A stretch of 64,000 nucleotides of DNA, taken from positions 20,971,735 to 21,035,734 of the forward strand of contig OY987307.1 of NCBI GenBank assembly GCA_963920635.1, written 5' to 3'. A program made the translations under genes and the position numbers. Below are positions 59,872-64,000 of the stretch, in pieces. How positions within the stretch are numbered: the first letter of the stretch is position 1; the number at the start of each line of letters is the position of its first letter. The notes beneath the pieces were generated by a model. It saw only the letters and a program-made list of their open reading frames with translations, did no database searches and was not told the origin of the DNA. The stretch is from Pseudeuparius sepicola. Lineage: Eukaryota; Arthropoda; Insecta; Coleoptera; Anthribidae.

Positions 59872-60034
59872 ACCAATGATTGAAATGCTAAAAGATCGAT
59901 GTATCCACAATTTTGTTCCGGAATTGAACCTAGCATACGATGAAAGTATGGTAAAGTATTATGGGAAGCACAGTTGCAAACAGTTTATTCGGGGCAAGCC
60001 AATCAGGTTTGGCTACAAAATCTGGAGCCTATAG
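59861..60034 (+). pseudogene. piggyBac transposase catalytic-core fragment 1
   Basis: A 57-codon frame ending in TAG encodes [15 protein letters not shown] then [20 protein letters not shown] and [12 protein letters not shown]. This is the conserved piggyBac block around the first catalytic aspartate (DESM) followed by the KPI-G-K signature. The first acidic residue is intact. The stop codon lies in a GGAGCCTATAGGCTCC palindrome (60,024-60,039). The next block (FDFYQGKSP... LFGKAASPLLIMLDELP) follows from about 60,090 to 60,190 in another frame. Confidence 0.8.
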
Positions 60035-60089
60035 GCTCCAGATTAAGTGTTTATAAACACTAAAGATGGCTAGCTAATAAACTTTGATT

Positions 60090-60191
60090 TTTATCAGGGA
60101 AAGAGTCCTAAAATGAATTCGGACTATGATGTTCTATTTGGTAAAGCCGCTAGCCCACTTCTGATAATGTTAGATGAACTTCCGCTAGGAA
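60090..60191 (+). pseudogene. piggyBac transposase core fragment 2
   Basis: The translation FDFYQGKSPKMNSDYDVLFG followed by KAASPLLIMLDELPLG matches the piggyBac region before the second catalytic aspartate. Similarity stops at LG (about 60,191), where the foreign segment begins, and resumes with LGYTFY at about 61,066. The two LG codon pairs (CTAGG and TTGGG) abut the insertion on either side, so no piggyBac codons seem lost. Confidence 0.75.
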
Positions 60192-60923
60192 AAAGACAGT
60201 TGTTCACACCAGTTACGCAATCTCTGAGCAAAATCAAACTACCTAACTTCACAAAAATGAAATATAAAAAAGAAGAACCGGAAAGCCCGCAGTTAAAAAA
60301 GGAGGCTGATTTTTTCGATTCCGATGTATGTACAAAATAGTGAGCCTGAAGATGTTTCCTATCCTAATATAGCAAAACAATATATACAAGACTACCATGA
60401 TAATTCAAAGAAAATTGATAAAGTATATGGCCCCGTTTATGACGCATCTCAATCAAAATTTTTGCTAGCCGGTAAAAATATTGATTTTGATAGTAGTGGA
60501 GATATAATTGTTAAGGGAAAGAATTTTGAGGGAACATCAGGACTATACGATTTGATTTTTTATACTGATCCAAAATACACAGACGAAGACTTCGCAAAAT
60601 ATATCGATATTTTAAAATTAACTGGGGCACATCTTGATACCAGAGGCAAATTAAAAAGCTCAAAACTATCAAAATATTTTAAAATTATTAGACCCATTTT
60701 CAAACCAGGAAAATCTCCAGCTAAACCAAAAACACGTTCGGGTACTGGTATGCATTTAATTTACAATAAAAAACCAATCGAGTATATTTATTGGGATGAT
60801 GTGAATGAATTAGTGGATAGATTAATGCTTCTTATTGCTTCTAAAAATGCTGGAAACACCTCTCACGATAATGAAATAACCGCTATAGAGACAGAATTAA
60901 AAGAGGCTCACATAATTTCTTAA
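60192..60923 (+). pseudogene. Captured Maverick/Polinton- or adintovirus-like gene (broken, 3' part)
   Basis: Two overlapping frames, the first ending at 60,340 and the second 60,324-60,923 (199 codons), read as one protein with a frameshift near 60,330. The second frame contains KVYGPVYDASQSKFLLAG, DIIVKGKNFEGTSGLYDL, YTDEDFAKYIDIL and KPIEYIYWDDVNELVDRL. From memory this order (YGP..., DxIxVxGKxxxGTxGL, YTxED, VEYVYWxxxxEL) is that of a protein of unknown function (DUF8207-like) found in invertebrate Maverick/Polinton and related virus-like elements; a database search is needed to confirm. Its 5' end is missing because piggyBac sequence precedes it. It is a broken old copy with no known role here. 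Base composition is AT-rich like its surroundings. Confidence 0.6.
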
Positions 60924-60964
60924 TATAAATACAAGCGCATTACAAGGTTATCACCAGTCACAAC

Positions 60965-61065
60965 ATGAGTATTAATAAGTTTGGTCAGTATTCACGAATT
61001 TATTCACGGCCAAGTGTTCACACAGGCGATTTAACTTTTACTCCTGAAGGTCATATAGATGCGAT
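60965..61065 (+). pseudogene. Start of a second captured virus-like gene, fused to piggyBac
   Basis: ATG at 60,965, 42 bp after the stop of the preceding frame, opens a frame with MSINKFGQYSRIYS and continues to about residue 34, where it passes directly into piggyBac protein sequence (LGYTFYMGNLF). The close head-to-tail spacing of two genes is like compact viral or Polinton genomes. I do not know the function of this N-terminus. The chimeric frame stays open to 61,255. Confidence 0.5.
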
Positions 61066-61255
61066 GCAGTTGGGGTATACTTTCTATATGGGTAATTTAT
61101 TTTCTAATCCAGCACTATTTTCTTTTTTGCAATTTCGCGGCTATTCCGCCATTGGGACAATTCGAGAAAATAGAAGTCCAACACAGTGCACCCTAACTAA
61201 CAACTTGCGTATCAAGTTCGTCCTAAAGGTGCTGGAAGACATGCAGGATCAATAG
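61066..61255 (+). pseudogene. piggyBac transposase core fragment 3, catalytic Asp replaced
   Basis: LGYTFYMGNLFSNPALFSFL then QFRGYSAIGTIRENR matches the piggyBac block containing the second catalytic aspartate. The family has D-N at this point; here it is G-N (codon GGT for GAT at about 61,090), so this copy lacks a key metal-binding residue. The frame then ends at TAG after KVLEDMQDQ, and the third catalytic block is not seen. Confidence 0.8.
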
Positions 61256-61263
61256 AGTCCTCA

Positions 61264-61460
61264 GATAATAGCCGTATTTCAGATAATATTAGATTTGATA
61301 GAATTGACCACTTTGTTCAGCATACGGAAGGCCATAAAAAAAGAAGGTGCGCGCGCAGTACATGCAAGTCCATAATAATTAGAACAATGTGCTGGAAGTG
61401 TAATGTAGCCTTGTGTATTGACTATTTCCAGCCATTCCATTGCCGATAGCATAATCTGCT
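61264..61460 (+). pseudogene. piggyBac C-terminal cysteine-rich domain
   Basis: In a frame shifted from the preceding piece, the translation reads DNIRFDRIDHFVQHTEGH, then RRCARSTCKSIIIRTMCWKC, then NVALCIDYFQPFHC. The Cys/His spacing (C-x4-C...C-x2-C-x4-C...H-C) matches the zinc-binding domain that closes piggyBac transposases and recognises the element ends. The expected additional cysteine before the FxxFH motif appears as tyrosine. A stop follows within a few codons. Confidence 0.75.
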
Positions 61461-61974
61461 ATTGCATATTATTGAAAATAATATATACTTGACGATATTA
61501 CACTGTTTCATTGCTTTCCAAATAACTGCCAAAACCTTTTTGATTTCTTATAAAATTAGATACTTTGACTTCACAAGCTCCTAGCGTTACCATATGGCCA
61601 CAGCCTATATTTCAAAAAGTACTACTCAGATATTTTTGGAATAAAATATTTTCGTTTCAGGGAGTAATTTTTTACAGTTATTTAAGAAAAAATATCGAAA
61701 TTTGAAAAAATACATAATTCAGGCGTTAATGGGTTTAGATATGGGTATCAAATAAAAAGGCTTGAAGAGTAGAAAATGAAAATGTTAGTGACATCACACT
61801 AAATTCAATATGGCCGCCGGACCTATTTGATACCCAACATGGGTTTCAAATGAAAGGGCTCGACGGGTAGAAAACAATAAGGTAAATGACTTCATACGAA
61901 ATCCAATATGGCGGCCGCCCCAAAATGGCGGACTAAATTTATTTACCACCCTCCGGACATGGAAATCAAATAGT

Positions 61975-62385
61975 TACTAAAAAAGCACAAAATCAAATTA
62001 AAAATAAAAAACCTTTTTAAAAACGAGTTTTTATTTAAGCCATATATTAATACGAATAAAATAATAAGTTTAGGTCTTCGTTGAGATAATTCAATTCCAA
62101 ATTGCGACAAGTTTTTGCAAATTGAAAAGCTTGTCGCGCGAATTGTAAAGAAAAAATGCATACTTTGGCAAATAGGTACTTGCTTATCAACCAATCACTG
62201 TCCAATAAAATTAATTGGTTCCTACTTTTATCAACATTTCGCGAGACAAGCTTTTCAATTTGCAAAAACTTGTCGCAGTTTGGAATTGAATTATCTTAAC
62301 GAAAACCTAAACTTATTTAGTAAAAGCTTGTTTTTTAAAAGGTTTTTTTTATTTTCAATTTTATTTCCCATTAAAATAACGCTAG
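61975..62385. mobile_element. Palindromic MITE
   Basis: Arms of about 140 bp (61,990-62,135 and 62,240-62,375) are reverse complements. Shared blocks are AATAAGTTTAGG, GATAATTCAATTCCAAA, GCGACAAGTTTTTGCAAATT and GAAAAGCTTGTC. The spacer holds a smaller inverted repeat (CCAATCACTGTCCAAT... AATTGG). Three overlapping frames on both strands are products of the palindrome and not genes. Exact ends and target duplication are unclear. Confidence 0.75.
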
Positions 62386-64000
62386 TGAGTTGCTTATGGA
62401 AATCGATGATTCACTATCTTTATATTTGATTTCAGTTCATATGCCATTATTTTTTGAAATAGTAAATAGGAATTTGACAACCTACTTCATTCCTCTTATT
62501 TGTGCTTTCTATTATTACTTATTTTATTACTTAGTTAGCCAAGTGTTTCGACTTACGCTAGGCGGGTAACAAAAAGACAACAACATTTTAAAAATATTTG
62601 TCTTGTAAACTCAGAGGTTTCTAGTTTGAAATATATAGGTATTATTAAGTAGGTAGGAGGTAGGTACCTATATTTCTAACCTACCCCAAATAGATTCTAG
62701 TCAAAGGTTATTTACACACTTCCTTGCTTGCTTAATAAGTATATTAAATTTTCGTACTCTTCAGGAAACTTATAGCTCTATAATAGATAATTATTATGGT
62801 CAAGAAATTTAACTTACGCGTTTGGCCTTCCTGCTATCAATATTTCCTATTGTGAAGAGGTCAATGTGGTCACCAGCAAGTAAGATATCTGGTAGACAAT
62901 CTATATGGCGATAGCACCTGCAATAGAAGATAGGTTTGAAAATATCATAATACCTATGCATATATTGTTCTTAAGCGATCTTAAATTGTTTCAAATAAAG
63001 ATATATCAACGATAAATCAATTTCTTGCAAATTTCGCATATTTTGCAGATTTCTCGATGACTATATTATTATTAGCTTCGGGCATAAAGTATAAAGGAGT
63101 CTCTATGTAGGTACACAATAATACCTATATATTAGCGTCTAGAGATAGCGATGTCTGTGATTCGATATCTTCGCTGGAGAGCGGCTCCAGGAAAATCCAT
63201 TAAGCCTGGAAGTTGGCATGTAAAAACTGTCGTTATTGTACGCGAAAAATCGATAGAATGCAAATGGGTACTATTCTGGTAAGAACACCAACAATGGGGG
63301 CTGCCTGAACAAGTCCGCATCCGACAAGTGTTCTATTTAGGGAGAAAATGTTACCTGGGTCTTGAATTGGAGAATAAGTTGTAAACGAATAGGAAGGGGG
63401 AAGTTGACAGTTGACTTTTGTGTAGTTGTTTCAAGCAATAGCCACTGGCGTCACGCATTACGAAAATATCGAAAGGGTGGTTAAATGTAAAAACACCATT
63501 GTTGCCAATCTTTAATAAAAATAAATAAATAAAACACGCAAATATGTCTGTTATAACGATTGTAACATGCAAAATTAAATAAAATGGTTGTTCTTATATC
63601 CCCTTAATTTGACAAGTTTACACGGCATATTTTCTTAAGAAAAGCTAGTCTAAAATGCAGGCAAGAGTATTCGAGTGCATTTAGGTTTAAAATGAAGTTA
63701 TATTGTGGATCATTGGTTCGCTTTAAGGCTTCAAACAAATTTTTCTATTTTTATTCTTGAAAAGAAAAATACTCTTCTGGAATATACACATCAAAAGAAT
63801 CTAAGGGACAAATACAAAAATGCGCATATTTTATTAATTACCTATTTCGAATTTAAATATTAAAAAAAAATAGTAATATGAGCAGTTCTAGCAACTGATA
63901 ATGCAAACGTAATAATGTTTTTAGATTGAAAAAATAAATATTGCAGAATTTTTTAAAATTGAAAAGAAAACCGTGGGTATTTGTTATTCAGTGCTGGGCA
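62386..64000. other. Unassigned AT-rich DNA to the window end
   Basis: No gene recognised. Short GTAGGTAGGAGGTAGGTACC runs occur near 62,650. Small frames on the minus strand at 63,132-63,320 and 63,351-63,572 have no domain or splice support. Confidence 0.5.

Larger units (their letters stand above)
59382..61733 (+). mobile_element. Decayed piggyBac element with an internal foreign segment
   Basis: The left end is TTAA (59,378-59,381) followed by CCTATTAGCGCCTTG; the right end, as reverse complement, is TAAACCCATTAACGCCTGA, with TTTA at 61,734-61,737 in place of TTAA. TTAA target duplication and such ends are piggyBac traits. The motif GCGCCTWGCGTTRCCATATG recurs at 59,389-59,413 (+), 59,758-59,782 (-) and 61,577-61,601 (+, GCTCC variant). 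The transposase is broken into pieces and interrupted by about 0.87 kb of unrelated coding DNA. Confidence 0.8.
59245..61960. repeat. Older repeat hosting the piggyBac insertion
   Basis: Units of about 100 bp containing AATGAAAGGGCTTGAAAAGT, GTTAGTGACATCACACTAAA and TTCAATATGGCCGCC occur left of the piggyBac element (about 59,265-59,345) and right of it (about 61,739-61,820 and 61,838-61,930). The insertion therefore landed inside a short tandem block of an unidentified repeat family rich in ATGGCGGCC. Confidence 0.65.

Noticed and set aside
62047..62429. Two similar frames on opposite strands
   Set aside because: Both are translations of the inverted arms of the MITE.

Overview
The window looks like repeat-rich, gene-poor intergenic or intronic DNA from an insect nuclear genome (order not determined; a beetle or a hemipteran would fit). 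I see no intact host gene. The evidence is AT-rich DNA with scattered GC-rich islands and spliceosomal-type junctions. It also holds hAT, Tc1/mariner-like, PIF/Harbinger-like, piggyBac and Penelope-like relics, tRNA-derived sequences, and a very large satellite array.

Layout. 0-3.9 kb: foldback repeats, then a 645-bp hAT derivative with a perfect 8-bp target duplication and a piece of hAT dimerisation domain, followed by unassigned DNA. 3.93-6.58 kb: nine almost identical 295-bp tandem units. 6.8-10.3 kb: a second hAT element (8-bp duplication, one mismatch) beside a tRNA-like fragment, an 858-bp element with perfect 30-bp terminal inverted repeats, and a tRNA-Pro(UGG)-like pseudogene lost between two GGGT repeats. 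11.8-12.75 kb: a palindromic cluster of four hammerhead ribozyme motifs (two per strand) of the kind found in Penelope-like elements and retrozymes. 13.4-15.2 kb: two TA-flanked inverted-repeat elements. 15.9-19.0 kb: a broken Penelope-like retroelement on the minus strand with recognisable reverse transcriptase (YVDD) and the start of a GIY-YIG nuclease, split by a nested insertion.

20.1-52.9 kb: one 25-bp satellite with about 1,300 monomers. It runs in one orientation to about 39.757 kb and in the opposite orientation after that. The core is homogenised and built of kilobase-scale higher-order duplications; both outer edges are degenerate. The 25-bp register is kept exactly over long distances.

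53-64 kb: a GC-rich island; a long-inverted-repeat mariner-like element keeping an 85-aa internally deleted transposase ORF; foldback elements; a possible terminal coding exon (57,671-57,796); a tRNA-related SINE; a decayed piggyBac element (59,382-61,733) interrupted by coding DNA resembling a Maverick/Polinton- or adintovirus-like element; and a palindromic MITE.

There is no operon or pathway here. The logic is nested mobile elements and array amplification. The observations most worth following are the inverted ribozyme cluster, the orientation switch in the satellite, the foreign coding segment inside piggyBac, and the deleted but open mini-transposase.
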